From NCBI RefSeq assembly GCF_004000925.1, contig NZ_BIME01000002.1, positions 496,001 through 560,000 on the forward strand: a stretch of DNA of 64,000 nt, given 5' to 3'. A program made the position numbers and the translations under genes. The notes below the pieces were generated by a model, which was given only the letters and a program-made list of their open reading frames with translations, had not been told where the DNA came from and ran no database searches. Positions within the stretch are counted from its first letter, which is position 1. Every line of letters begins with the position of its first letter. The stretch is from Paenibacillus illinoisensis NBRC 15959 (GTDB lineage: Bacteria; Bacillota; Bacilli; Paenibacillales; Paenibacillaceae). Of the stretch, positions 9,977 to 18,526 are shown one piece after another.

Positions 9977-10026
9977 AAGCCCCCGTCCTGCTTTTGAACC
10001 GCTAATCGGTTCCTGGGATGGGGGTT
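9977..10026 (+). terminator. Large hairpin downstream of the xylanase gene
   Basis: The segment 9977-9988 can pair with 10015-10026 through several G-T pairs, and an inner AACCG/CGGTT hairpin sits in the loop. No T-run follows, so it may be a processed or weak terminator. Confidence 0.4.
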
Positions 10027-10078
10027 ACTCATGATTTTGAAGCTGCGTGCTTACTACCTTACAAGGAGAGTGTAGACT

Positions 10079-10729
10079 TTGGAAATGAGGAATGAAGAGG
10101 GAGAAGTGTTAGCCATTGTATATATCGATTCATCTCAAGAGGAGAATACTATTGATCGCATTGTTCGCCAATTAAAACCTGGGATGGGAAAAGGGATATA
10201 TCTTGCCGCTGATAAAAAAATCAGTCAGCAAACAAATTACGGAGCGGTGAAGTGGCTCGGAGGTGTTACAGAGTTAATGGCAAAACTATCACCATGGGAG
10301 CCCGTACTTCCTGCTGATGCTAATGTGATGGATATTCAGGTTTATTATGGATTTGACAATCTGACAGAGGAAGAAATCGATGAAATGGCTATGGAGAGTT
10401 CAGAAACCGGCAAAGACGTTGTGAGAGATCTCAAACCAAATGATACGTTCGTTGGTGTAAGTTTATTATATCGTAAAGATGAAACGGTATTTCAATTTCG
10501 GATTTTTGGAACGACAAAAAGTCGTATTCAGGTACCTGATATAGAGAAACAAACGATTGAGAAGTTAACCATTCGTTCCAACGAAGCCGTTTACATCGGA
10601 GACAATGAATCACAGAGATTGATTTGGGCAGAGGTAGGACCGACTAGGGGCAAGGCATTACAGTATGAAGTCGTGGCTGAAGATAGCAGCCGTGATTGGC
10701 TAATTTCTATTACGGAGTCTTTGAGCTAA
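10079..10729 (+). CDS. Uncharacterised protein with DUF4367-like C-terminus
   Basis: 216-residue soluble protein with no signal peptide or membrane segment. The C-terminal part (residues 160-216) has the pattern VYIGDNESQRLIWAEVG, then a closing strand and ITESL. This resembles DUF4367, a small beta domain often found behind anti-sigma or envelope proteins of Bacillales. The N-terminal half has no assignable domain. The TTG at 10079 is chosen because AAGGAGAG ends 8 bases upstream; an ATG two codons later is 14 bases away. The gene stands alone between a hairpin and a non-coding stretch. Function unknown. Confidence 0.6.
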   Translation: MEMRNEEGEVLAIVYIDSSQEENTIDRIVRQLKPGMGKGIYLAADKKISQQTNYGAVKWLGGVTELMAKLSPWEPVLPADANVMDIQVYYGFDNLTEEEIDEMAMESSETGKDVVRDLKPNDTFVGVSLLYRKDETVFQFRIFGTTKSRIQVPDIEKQTIEKLTIRSNEAVYIGDNESQRLIWAEVGPTRGKALQYEVVAEDSSRDWLISITESLS

Positions 10730-10925
10730 CGAGAAAGGAGATCATTAACCCGATTCTAAAACCTTTTATGAAAGTAAGCTAGTATTCTCCAAAAGGGACG
10801 GCTGTAGAATAAGTTTATTTTAGAAAACATTATTTATCCGCTGAAAAAAGAAGAAAAGGGGGTTTATTACAAGATGGTGGAGAAACAGAAATTATAATTT
10901 GTGATCATTTGGAGGAAAAGAATAA

Positions 10926-11027
10926 CATCATGTTGAATTGAAGAAATTGGGTTCCCCTGTAAGATCGAATTGCAATCAGTGCCTTCCGCTGTGTGGCATT
11001 AAATTGAAGATTGAAGTTTGCTTGTGA
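10926..11027 (+). pseudogene. Decayed start of a cysteine-rich (possible Fe-S) protein gene
   Basis: A good ribosome site (TTTGGAGGAAAA) precedes ATG 10930, but that frame stops after three codons. In the next frame about 30 codons read like a protein start, with SNCNQCLPLCGIKLKIE, a CxxCxxxC cluster. It then stops at 11025. This looks like the 5' end of a gene broken by a frameshift and deletion. The cysteine spacing recalls N-terminal Fe-S motifs of molybdopterin oxidoreductases, but the parent family is not certain. The remaining 10730-11167 gap shows nothing recognisable. Confidence 0.35.
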
Positions 11028-11167
11028 TCTAATGCTTCATATAAGAAGATATGTTATAAGGTTATGTTCACGCATTTATAACAGCCATTTAAGGACTATT
11101 TCAGTTCAACAGATGCTGTTAACGATAAAATTGTAGATGACTCTATACTTAAAGAGCAGGTGAATTC

Positions 11168-11590
11168 ATGGCATGGGAAAGAGTATTTACGGTACATGTT
11201 GCGATAGGGGAAACTACGGATCTCTCCAATAATCATGATGGCGACTCCGTAGTCATGATTTCTTTTGGTGGCCATGTCACAGGAAAATATTTCGAAGGTG
11301 ACATTCTTCCTGGAGGGGTAGATACTCAAATTATTGGCCCGAATGGCGGTCGGCATAGCTTATCTGCAAGATACATGCTTCAAGGTAAGGATTATACAGG
11401 GGAAGCTTGTAAAATGTATATCGAGAATAATGGAATGTTCGATGAGAAACTGGAGAATATATTGTTTCGAACCTCTCCTAAAATCATCACGAACAGTCAA
11501 GCGCTGTCCTATTTGAACAATGATGAACTAATGGGCGAAGGCATACCTTCGAATACAGGAATAGATATTCATATCTATAGAAACGTATAG
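11168..11590 (+). CDS. DUF3237-family protein
   Basis: 140-residue protein matching the DUF3237 beta-barrel family: FGGHVTGKYFEGDILPGGVDTQ, then GPNGGRHSLSARYMLQGKDYTG with the family's G-rich turn, and the IYIENNG-like strand (here MYIENNGMF). Family members are cytoplasmic and uncharacterised, often beside aromatic or nitrogen catabolism genes; here the nearest neighbours are an amidase and RidA operon on the other strand. The start at 11168 follows a weak AGCAGGTG site 7 bases upstream. It appears to be a single-gene unit ended by the terminator at 11627. Confidence 0.8.
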   Translation: MAWERVFTVHVAIGETTDLSNNHDGDSVVMISFGGHVTGKYFEGDILPGGVDTQIIGPNGGRHSLSARYMLQGKDYTGEACKMYIENNGMFDEKLENILFRTSPKIITNSQALSYLNNDELMGEGIPSNTGIDIHIYRNV

Positions 11591-11626
11591 TTTGGATGAG
11601 CACAAAACTGAATTTTCGTATATCGA

Positions 11627-11668
11627 GAAAGGGACCAAGCAGCTTAGAACAATGCTTGGTCCCTTTTT
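11627..11668. terminator. Rho-independent terminator between convergent genes
   Basis: A 12-bp or longer stem (AGGGACCAAGCA with TGCTTGGTCCCT) is followed on the plus strand by TTTTT. It serves the DUF3237 gene and may also stop the minus-strand operon that ends at 11739. Confidence 0.85.
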
Positions 11669-11738
11669 GAATCCGTCATTATTTTTTTGTTTCCCTAAAT
11701 TGTATTTTGAAGTTTTTGGGGCATCTCTAGGCGTTGTA

Positions 11739-12125
11739 CTACTCTCCCCGCACGGAAGGGGCATACGCCAACACTTCCATCTCAATCAAGTAAGGGCCTA
11801 ATCCGCTGAATACGGTAATACGGGCAGGATAGGGCTCTTTCATCATTCGCTTGTATACTTCGTTGTATTCGGCCTGATCTTCTACTCGCGCCAGATGAGT
11901 GGTTGCCTTAATGATGTGGTCGAGTGTTAGTCCAGCTTCTTGCAGAATAACCTCAATATTACGAATGCACTGTTCCGTCTGCTCCTTAATGCCGCCGATT
12001 GGATCAAGCGTCTGCGGATCTACGCCTACCTGACCTGCGACGTAGACAAAATCTCCTGCGCGGACAGCGTGTGAGAAGGGGAGCGGGAATTGGGGTGCTG
12101 CGCTTGTGTGTATGATGGTAGACAT
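11739..12125 (-). CDS. RidA-family enamine/imine deaminase
   Basis: 128-residue Rid/YjgF-family protein. The family core is clear: FVYVAGQVGVDPQT, EQTEQCIRNIEVILQEAG, and the arginine of PARITVFSG, which binds the substrate carboxylate in RidA proteins, followed by IEMEVLAYAP. Members hydrolyse reactive enamines or imines or act in pyrimidine and amine catabolism. It is the last gene of the importer-amidase operon, 19 bases after the amidase stop, which suggests it clears a reactive nitrogen intermediate from that pathway. ATG 12125 is preferred; an in-frame ATG at 12137 lies almost on top of AGGAAAGG. Confidence 0.85.
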   Translation of the reverse strand: MSTIIHTSAAPQFPLPFSHAVRAGDFVYVAGQVGVDPQTLDPIGGIKEQTEQCIRNIEVILQEAGLTLDHIIKATTHLARVEDQAEYNEVYKRMMKEPYPARITVFSGLGPYLIEMEVLAYAPSVRGE

Positions 12126-12144
12126 CGTAGCTATCATTCCTTTC

Positions 12145-13521
12145 CTAGTGCGAGTTTAGGCTTGGCGTTGCGAGATGCCATTCTGTAGTTTGCTGATAAT
12201 GATGAGCGATGGACAACAAACGGTCTTCTCTCATGTGTGGGCCAGAGAGCTGCATGCCGATAGGCAAGTGCTTCCCGGAGGTTGAATCAAATCCGATAGG
12301 AACCGTGATGGACGGTAGACCGGTATTGGTAAAGGGTCCGTTAAAGATCGGACTGCCTGTCTTGTAGCCATAGGGAGCCACATACGGTGTTGATGGCGTT
12401 AATAGAACATCGACCTCATCGAAAAGCATCATCATCTCGCTGCGGAATAACGTTCGGATGCGCTGTGCCTGCAAATAATCAACGGCACTCGTCTGGTAGC
12501 CGAGCTCAAGCTGCTCCCGCATCGTAGGGCCGTAACGATCAGCGGCCTCTGCGAAGCGTTCCTGATGAAAGGCGGCAGCTTCTGCCCGCATCACCGTTCG
12601 GTGAGCAGCAAGAGTTTCTTCCATATAAGGAGGCAGATCAACCTTCTTCGTTTGCATGCCTATCTTTTCAAGTACAGCTATTGCCGACTCAATGGCTACC
12701 ATGATCGCCGGTTCATCCGTGTGAAAAAAGCTGCTTGGCAAACCGATAACCATTCCTGAAATAGGATGCATAAGAGTGCTTGTTAAATCCGGCTTGCCGT
12801 GAGGCAGCGAGAAGGGGTCCAGCTCATCTTGTCCGGCTAAGGCTTCAAGAACAATTGCGTTATCTTGTGCCGATCGAGTGAAGGCGCCCACATGGTCAAG
12901 GCTCCAACTTGCTGTTATGACACCATTGCGGCTAACTCTGCCATATGTGGGTTTCATACAGGTTAACCCGTTGTAAGATGCGGGTCTAAGCAGGGAACCG
13001 AAGGTCTGGGTTCCGAGTGTGAAGGAAGCCATGCCAGCTGCTACTGCAGCGGCGGAGCCGGAGCTGGAACCGCCCGGGGTATGCTCCACATTCCATGGAT
13101 TGCGAGTTGGCGGTTCTCCCCCCTGAAAGGCATATTCTGTCGTTGTGGTCTTGCCGAGCAAGATAGCGCCAGCCGTCTGTAATTTATCAATCACCGTTGC
13201 GTTGTTCTCAGGTACGAAGTCTGGATAAGTGCTTGATCCAGCCGATGTGCGTATACCAGCAGTATGGATAATGTCCTTGGCTCCGTATGGGATGCCATGC
13301 AGTGGACCGAGATAATCGCCACTCATCAGCTTGTGCTCCGATTCTTTTGCGGCCTGCAAGGCTTGCTCAGCAGTAATAGTAACAAAGGCTTGCACAGCAG
13401 GCTCCACCTCTTCAATCCGTTTCAAATAGGACTGTGTAAGCTCGACAGGAGATATCATCTTGTTCTTAATCAGTTCGGCCGCTTCGGTGATCGACAGTTC
13501 GTTAAGTGGTTTCGTAATCAT
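12145..13521 (-). CDS. Amidase-signature-family amidase
   Basis: 458-residue amidase-signature enzyme. The Ser-cisSer-Lys triad is visible: the lysine in GAKDIIHTAG, then TPGGSSSGSAAAVAAGM with the cis-serine, and the nucleophile serine in the TQTFGSLLRP segment. The substrate is unknown; the family includes GatA, AtzE-like and aryl/alkyl amidases. There is no signal peptide, so it acts in the cytoplasm, probably on what the adjacent importer brings in. It overlaps the upstream 61-codon gene by four bases (ATGA), a sign of coupled translation. GatA is unlikely because no GatB or GatC is adjacent. Confidence 0.88.
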   Translation of the reverse strand: MITKPLNELSITEAAELIKNKMISPVELTQSYLKRIEEVEPAVQAFVTITAEQALQAAKESEHKLMSGDYLGPLHGIPYGAKDIIHTAGIRTSAGSSTYPDFVPENNATVIDKLQTAGAILLGKTTTTEYAFQGGEPPTRNPWNVEHTPGGSSSGSAAAVAAGMASFTLGTQTFGSLLRPASYNGLTCMKPTYGRVSRNGVITASWSLDHVGAFTRSAQDNAIVLEALAGQDELDPFSLPHGKPDLTSTLMHPISGMVIGLPSSFFHTDEPAIMVAIESAIAVLEKIGMQTKKVDLPPYMEETLAAHRTVMRAEAAAFHQERFAEAADRYGPTMREQLELGYQTSAVDYLQAQRIRTLFRSEMMMLFDEVDVLLTPSTPYVAPYGYKTGSPIFNGPFTNTGLPSITVPIGFDSTSGKHLPIGMQLSGPHMREDRLLSIAHHYQQTTEWHLATPSLNSH

Positions 13522-13703
13522 CGCAGAGGCACTCTCCTGTAAGGGGAATTGGGTCCTATTACTTCAGGCAGCTTGAAGCTGCGAATCAATTTCAAGTCTG
13601 CTGTGAAAAGGGCAAGCTCCTCGCTCGTAATAACTCCATTCGCATATTTGGCGTTTTCAGTGCGTCGGTGGGTGAGATAGTCGTCCTGATTCAGAGTAAT
13701 CAA
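13518..13703 (-). CDS. Small protein coupled to the amidase (AtzG-like position)
   Basis: 61-residue reading frame fitted between the solute-binding protein (11 bases upstream) and the amidase, which it overlaps by the ATGA of its stop and the next start. It is hydrophilic, with a helical middle (EELALFTADLKLIRSF) and a proline-rich tail (PEVIGPNSPYRRVPLR). Several amidases of this fold need a small helical partner (AtzG/DUF4089 with AtzE, GatC with GatA), and size, gene order and tail style suggest the same here. The start is unsure: the TTG at 13703 has a purine-rich site almost touching it. Confidence 0.55.
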   Translation of the reverse strand: MITLNQDDYLTHRRTENAKYANGVITSEELALFTADLKLIRSFKLPEVIGPNSPYRRVPLR

Positions 13704-13714
13704 CCTTTCTCTCT

Positions 13715-14740
13715 CTATTTGGTGAAACTTGCATCGATAATATCCTCGTAAGCCAGGTCTTCTTTCAGATTGCCAATGAAGCGCTGCATACCGATCGCGG
13801 CCTCAAAGGCTGATTCATTGATATGCCCATCAGCGGGGTATACCTTACTGTCAATCATGCGTTGTACGGCTTGCTCCACGACTTTCTTGTCCAGATTCGG
13901 GAATTCCTTTACCGCGACTGCCTTAGCGCCCTCAGGATTCGAGTGAATGTAGTCCAATGCTTGCTCTATAGAGGTGACGAAGCGCTGGGTGAGATCTGGA
14001 TTTTTCTCAATGAAGCTTGTGGTTGTATTCATTGTTGCAAAAGCAAAGTCAGGATAATCCTTCGTGAAATCATGGACGATGTGCAGTCCCTCAGCAATTC
14101 CTTGATCAAGCTGAGGCTCATACACGAATGCAATGTCAGCTTTGCCGGCTAATACGGCACCAAGTTCGGATCCGTTCTGAACCTCTGTGATTGTAACATC
14201 CTTGTCGATATCGATGCTGTTGTCTTCGAAGAGCTTACGCATTAAGCTGTTGGAACTTGTGGGTGCCAAGCCGACAACGATGGTTTTGCCTTTGAAGTCC
14301 TCTGGCGAGCTCACGGATACTCCTTCACGCGCAACCGCCCATACGGGAGCGCTGCCCGATAGAAGGACCAGTGAGCGAGCATCTCCACCTTTTGCATTAG
14401 CGAATGCGACATGCTCAGGACCGTGAAAGGAGAATGCAGATTCGCCTGAGATGACCGAAGACAAGGCGGTTGGCCCACTTCCGGCAGCGCGGATCGAGGA
14501 TAGCTCAATGCGATTCTGCTCTAGGAATCCTTGATTGTTTGCTACATACAGTGGAAGGTAGAGCAGATTGTGATACACCTCGGAAACCATGATCGTGTCC
14601 ACCTTGGTATCTTCTTGTCCTCCGCTCGCCATAGTGTCTGTTCCATTCACAGACGTCGCATTGCTTCCACATGCACTGAGCAGTGCAGTCAATAAAAGGG
14701 TCATCGTTGATAGAATAGCTATCTTTTTGAAAGTACGCAT
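13715..14740 (-). CDS. ABC transporter substrate-binding lipoprotein (SsuA/NMT1-like)
   Basis: 341-residue lipoprotein. A short signal ends in the lipobox LLSACGS, so the mature protein is anchored by its cysteine outside the membrane. The body is the NMT1/THI5/SsuA-like fold: MVSEVYHNLLYLPLYVANNQGF at the start of the first lobe, the SGPTALSSVISGESAFSF loop, and GKADIAFVYEPQ. Such proteins bind sulfonates, taurine, nitrate, thiamine pyrimidine or other small N- or S-compounds. The amidase and RidA in the same operon favour an amide or ureide-like ligand, but the ligand cannot be read. AAAGGAG lies about 12 bases upstream of the ATG. Confidence 0.88.
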   Translation of the reverse strand: MRTFKKIAILSTMTLLLTALLSACGSNATSVNGTDTMASGGQEDTKVDTIMVSEVYHNLLYLPLYVANNQGFLEQNRIELSSIRAAGSGPTALSSVISGESAFSFHGPEHVAFANAKGGDARSLVLLSGSAPVWAVAREGVSVSSPEDFKGKTIVVGLAPTSSNSLMRKLFEDNSIDIDKDVTITEVQNGSELGAVLAGKADIAFVYEPQLDQGIAEGLHIVHDFTKDYPDFAFATMNTTTSFIEKNPDLTQRFVTSIEQALDYIHSNPEGAKAVAVKEFPNLDKKVVEQAVQRMIDSKVYPADGHINESAFEAAIGMQRFIGNLKEDLAYEDIIDASFTK

Positions 14741-14773
14741 TGGTCATCAGGCTCCTTTTATGGTGTAAGTTGT

Positions 14774-15646
14774 TTATACGGATGTGGACTTGCTGCTGTT
14801 TTTATTGTCATTCCATGGAAGGAGGCGTGACTCGATATAACTGACACAGGTGTAGAGCAGCATGGCAACGAGCATAAGCATGAACACGCCGACCCACACT
14901 GCCGGAAGGTTGAACAGGTTGCCTTCGACAAATACCATATGGCCGAGACCTTTGTCTGAAGAAATGAATTCTCCGCCTACGACAGACACGAGTGCCAAGC
15001 CAATATTGATACGGAAGGCGGAGATGATCCATGGCAGAGAGGAGGGAATAATAATTTTGCGGAAAATTTGTGATTTCTTTGCTCCGAAGGATTTCATGAG
15101 ATTAATCTGGGACTCATCAATTTGGTGAGTCGCTTGGTAAGCGGATAACAACGCTACAATAAACGTTGCCACGGAGGCAAGAACAATCTTGGAAAAGATA
15201 CCCGAACCGAACCAGATGATAATCATGGGAGCTAGAGCAATCTTCGGGATGCCGTTCAGCGCTACAATAAACGGATCAAGCACCCGGGCGACGGCCTTGG
15301 AATACCACATGAGTAGTCCTGCCAATGAGCCAAATAGACTTCCCGCCACAAATCCGATAATGGTGGCATTAACCGTAGCTAGAACATCTGTAAAAAGTTG
15401 ACCTGAGCTGGACATGGCGATAGCGGCATCTAGAATGGCACTCGGCGATCCCATCAGGAAACCGTTTACCAGCTTTAGCTGGACTGCAGCTTCCCATATC
15501 ACCAGGATGACTGCAACAATAATGAACCGCCATATCATCGTCATCGTCCATTCTTTGGTGAAAGGCGATTGTTTGCGTTTGGTTTTATTTTTCGCAACCC
15601 CAGTATGCTCCTTCGTTAGGGACATTTCAGGTGATGTACTTTTCAT
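14774..15646 (-). CDS. ABC transporter permease (SsuC/TauC-like)
   Basis: 290-residue inner-membrane permease with about six membrane helices after a charged, lysine-rich N-terminus. The transmission loop SFGAKKSQIFRKIIIPSSLP has the EAA-loop layout of the SsuC/TauC group. The helix-rich LALVSVVGGEFISSDKGLGHMV is typical of the same group. It shares one base (TAATG) with the end of the ATPase gene, so the two are translated together, and is followed 33 bases later by its binding protein. Substrate as for the binding protein. Confidence 0.9.
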   Translation of the reverse strand: MKSTSPEMSLTKEHTGVAKNKTKRKQSPFTKEWTMTMIWRFIIVAVILVIWEAAVQLKLVNGFLMGSPSAILDAAIAMSSSGQLFTDVLATVNATIIGFVAGSLFGSLAGLLMWYSKAVARVLDPFIVALNGIPKIALAPMIIIWFGSGIFSKIVLASVATFIVALLSAYQATHQIDESQINLMKSFGAKKSQIFRKIIIPSSLPWIISAFRINIGLALVSVVGGEFISSDKGLGHMVFVEGNLFNLPAVWVGVFMLMLVAMLLYTCVSYIESRLLPWNDNKNSSKSTSV

Positions 15647-16422
15647 TAGCTGATCCTCCCCATTTGAATATCCAGCTCCGACCAGATTGATTCAAAATAC
15701 TGCTTGAACTTGGGGTCGGAACGGGCTTTTAGTGCTGAACCGTACTGCGAAGCGAGACCGATGTCATACACTTGCTTCACTGTCGTAGGTCTTTTGCTCA
15801 TGACAGCGATGCGGTCGGAGATGGCGATCGCTTCCTCGATGTCATGAGTGATAAGAACTCCGGTCTTGCCCTCGGATTTCAGGATAGATAAGATTTCATC
15901 TTCCAGAATGAGTCTGGTCTGATAATCCAGTGCGGAGAAGGGCTCATCCAGTAATATAATATCGGGCTGGGTAACGAGAGTACGTATAAGGGCTACACGC
16001 TGGCGCATACCGCCTGACAATGTGGAGGGGTAGGCACCGGCGAATGAAGCCAGGCCGTAACGATCCAGATAATCCATGGCAATACCGTCGCGATCCTTTT
16101 TGGGCATGCCTTTCACTTCCAAGCCTAGCGTGACATTGTCCAGAATACTCCTCCAAGGAAGCAGTAGATCTTTTTGCATCATATAGCCGACATGTCCGGT
16201 TGTTTGATCGATCTCCTGACCGCAGACGATAACCTTGCCGTTCGTTGGTTTCAGCAGACCCGCAATAATATTGAAAATGGTGCTCTTGCCGCATCCGCTC
16301 GGCCCAACGATACTGAAGAACTCCTGCTTTTTAATTTGCATTGAAACCTCAGCCAGTACCTGAATATCTTCTCCGTTTGCATTGACGAATGATTTGGAGA
16401 CGCTTTGTATTTGAATAGCCAT
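15646..16422 (-). CDS. ABC transporter ATP-binding protein (SsuB/TauB-like)
   Basis: 258-residue ATPase, first gene of the importer operon. Walker A is GPSGCGKST, the Q-loop is in GYMMQKDLLLPW, the signature is LSGGMRQRVAL, Walker B is IILLDEPFSALD and the switch histidine is in LITHDIEEA. These fit the SsuB/TauB/ThiZ group. The promoter should lie in 16423-16600, an AT-rich stretch between this gene and the terminator of the regulator gene. Confidence 0.93.
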   Translation of the reverse strand: MAIQIQSVSKSFVNANGEDIQVLAEVSMQIKKQEFFSIVGPSGCGKSTIFNIIAGLLKPTNGKVIVCGQEIDQTTGHVGYMMQKDLLLPWRSILDNVTLGLEVKGMPKKDRDGIAMDYLDRYGLASFAGAYPSTLSGGMRQRVALIRTLVTQPDIILLDEPFSALDYQTRLILEDEILSILKSEGKTGVLITHDIEEAIAISDRIAVMSKRPTTVKQVYDIGLASQYGSALKARSDPKFKQYFESIWSELDIQMGRIS

Positions 16423-16600
16423 AATGGGCAGCCCCTTTCCTCCAGCGTTGATGAATGATCCTTTTTTTGTGTTAGTTAATATAACATCATCGGATGTATT
16501 CTTATCATAAAGATTGTCGATTCAATTGTCATTAGTCATGTTAAACATAAAAATAGAATTAAATCAGTTAAAATGCACAGAGTGCGATCGATGAAATGAG

Positions 16601-16636
16601 AAAAACAAAAATAAACGTGTCATTATAAATGACACG
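16601..16636 (-). terminator. Rho-independent terminator of the PucR-type gene
   Basis: The perfect hairpin CGTGTCATT-TATAATGACACG (16616-16636), read on the minus strand, is followed by a T-rich tract. It separates the regulator from the importer operon it faces. Confidence 0.8.
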
Positions 16637-16644
16637 CCATCGAT

Positions 16645-18324
16645 TCAAAATGTATGGGGAGCTTCGTTAGGGGAGGGGTTAGCATTCAACACGGACTCAA
16701 GTGCGAAGGCGAGACGAAAGCGCAGACTTTCCATCGGGTCCTTGATATTCCTCCCCGTCAGTTTCTCACATTTCTCCAGCCTATAGATAACCGTATTACG
16801 ATGGACGTACAACTCTTTGGCTGTATCGCCGATTTGGCAATGATTCTCATAGAAGGAGGACAAGGTTTTCATAAGTTCACTACGTTCGTTTGAATCCCGT
16901 CCGGCGAAGGGTTTGAAGGTTTCTTGATGAAACTGGAGAATCTCATCATAAGGAATCATACGCAGCAACCGGCTTATATCCATGGTTTGATAGGAATGAA
17001 CGAAGCGGGTCTTTTTCATCTGATAGCCGGATTGGAGTGCCTTAACTGCCTCTTTATAAGAGAGTCCGATATCCAATACGTTTGTGTAGGGATTGCCTAT
17101 TCCGAATGAAACGCTGAGCTGCGAATCCGTATACAGATTACTCGCTAATTTCTCAAGCTGCTGGACTACCGTTTGTTCATCCCAAGACGACTCACCCAAA
17201 AAGACGAGAATGCCGAACTGATCGTTCTTCGTGAACATGACGAAGGTAAGATTCAGTCTGGTGAACGCCTGTTTAATCAGCTCATAATAAGCATCTCGTT
17301 CCGAGATGTATCGCTCTTCCTTGATAGGAGCAAGGTTCGGATTAGGCCTGTCTGCTAGAGATTCGTCCATCTTGGCAAGGATGAGAACCGAACTCTCTTG
17401 TGCCTTCAGTCCATATTTTTTGCCGCGATGGAGCGCCTCTTGTTCAGAACGAAAGAAACCCTGAATGAGATCGGAGAAATATTCATTCTTGTACCGGCGT
17501 GAACGTTCCTTGACCGCCTGTTTCTTGGTTAATTCGAGACCGATGACATTAACGGCTTGCTCTAACGCCAGACTGGAGAGCTTCGAGGTTGCAGGGCTGT
17601 CGTACAGCGCAATCAAATAGCCCTCGTGCCGGTCGGTGAAGATAGGATGCAGCTCGATATGCCTATATTTATCGGCAGTAAGCAGGCAGATAGAGGATGC
17701 AATCTGGAAGGAAGGGTACTCATGTATAAATGTCAGTATAGGCGCAGCGAGAGAATAGGGATCTATATGTTGTGCATGATGGGAGATTGCCGTAATCTGC
17801 TTCTTCGAGTCCAGCAGCAATACAGGTGAAGATAGCAGCTGGGACAACGTATCGACAATAGATGGAATGCCTTTTCCTTGCATAACCATCGTGGAGAATT
17901 GCTTGTGAATAGACAAGGCGTAGTGGAGCTCATCAGTTTTGTTCTGAAGGATGGAGCTGATCGAATGCTGGAATATTTCACCGAGTGTATTGTCGATCTC
18001 AGACAGTTCGATAATCGGGAACCCCAGTTTGTCGGCTGTCTCGAGCAGTTGCGGAGATAATTCAAAAGAGAAGCGCTGTGTCTTGATCGCAAGTGCCGCA
18101 CATCCAATCGCATGCATATCCGTAATGAATGCAAGATGAGCATCGGGGCGGTCTTTCAGTATATAGCCGTTCGTAAGCAGCATATCTCCTGGTTTCAGGA
18201 ATTGTACAATGTCCGGTGCATCCATAATATTAATGGATTGTACCAAGCGATTGAGGCCGTGATGCCCGGCAATAACCTTTGCTTTGGATAGAATGGGGAT
18301 AGTCAATAAATGCTGCAGATCCAT
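16645..18324 (-). CDS. PucR-family transcriptional regulator
   Basis: 559-residue regulator with three parts: an N-terminal PucR domain (LTIPILSKAKVIAGHHGLNR; FLKPGDMLLTNGY), a central GGDEF-like/sensory stretch (about 270-410), and a C-terminal PucR-type HTH (DTAKELYVHRNTVIYRLEKCE). PucR relatives control purine, ureide and amino-compound catabolism. The gene lies just upstream of the importer/amidase/RidA operon in the same direction, so it probably controls that operon in answer to its nitrogen substrate. ATG 18324 is preferred over the TTG two codons earlier because of its spacing from AGTGGG. Confidence 0.9.
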   Translation of the reverse strand: MDLQHLLTIPILSKAKVIAGHHGLNRLVQSINIMDAPDIVQFLKPGDMLLTNGYILKDRPDAHLAFITDMHAIGCAALAIKTQRFSFELSPQLLETADKLGFPIIELSEIDNTLGEIFQHSISSILQNKTDELHYALSIHKQFSTMVMQGKGIPSIVDTLSQLLSSPVLLLDSKKQITAISHHAQHIDPYSLAAPILTFIHEYPSFQIASSICLLTADKYRHIELHPIFTDRHEGYLIALYDSPATSKLSSLALEQAVNVIGLELTKKQAVKERSRRYKNEYFSDLIQGFFRSEQEALHRGKKYGLKAQESSVLILAKMDESLADRPNPNLAPIKEERYISERDAYYELIKQAFTRLNLTFVMFTKNDQFGILVFLGESSWDEQTVVQQLEKLASNLYTDSQLSVSFGIGNPYTNVLDIGLSYKEAVKALQSGYQMKKTRFVHSYQTMDISRLLRMIPYDEILQFHQETFKPFAGRDSNERSELMKTLSSFYENHCQIGDTAKELYVHRNTVIYRLEKCEKLTGRNIKDPMESLRFRLAFALESVLNANPSPNEAPHTF

Positions 18325-18418
18325 CTTCAACCCACTCGCTTTCGTAATGGTAATGTTATAAAAGCTAACACATATTTGGGTGGTCGTAAAGAAAAAATTA
18401 GGTCATCAAAACTTATAC

Positions 18419-18448
18419 TTGACTCTAAAGCACAAAGATGGGTATTAT
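18419..18448 (+). promoter_or_regulatory. Promoter of the leader-ORF/Nudix unit
   Basis: TTGACT at 18419-18424 and TATTAT at 18443-18448 are separated by 18 bases. Transcription would begin just before the leader ribosome site at 18463. Confidence 0.6.
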
Positions 18449-18478
18449 TTCCATAATCAGTGATTGGAGGAATGAACC

Positions 18479-18526
18479 ATGTTCATTTTAGAATTAAAAC
18501 AACGTCATCATCATGGAGAGCGTTAA
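18479..18526 (+). CDS. 15-residue leader peptide of a transcription attenuator
   Basis: ATTGGAGG at 18463-18470 lies 8 bases before ATG 18479, which opens a 15-codon ORF encoding MFILELKQRHHHGER. It has three consecutive CAT (His) codons between arginines. Its stop codon falls inside the 5' arm of the first downstream hairpin, so a ribosome at the end of the ORF would disrupt that hairpin. The gene is too short for usual ORF finders. An overlapping ATG at 18472 has almost no space after the ribosome site and is less likely. The peptide itself probably has no function apart from sensing translation. Confidence 0.55.
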   Translation: MFILELKQRHHHGER

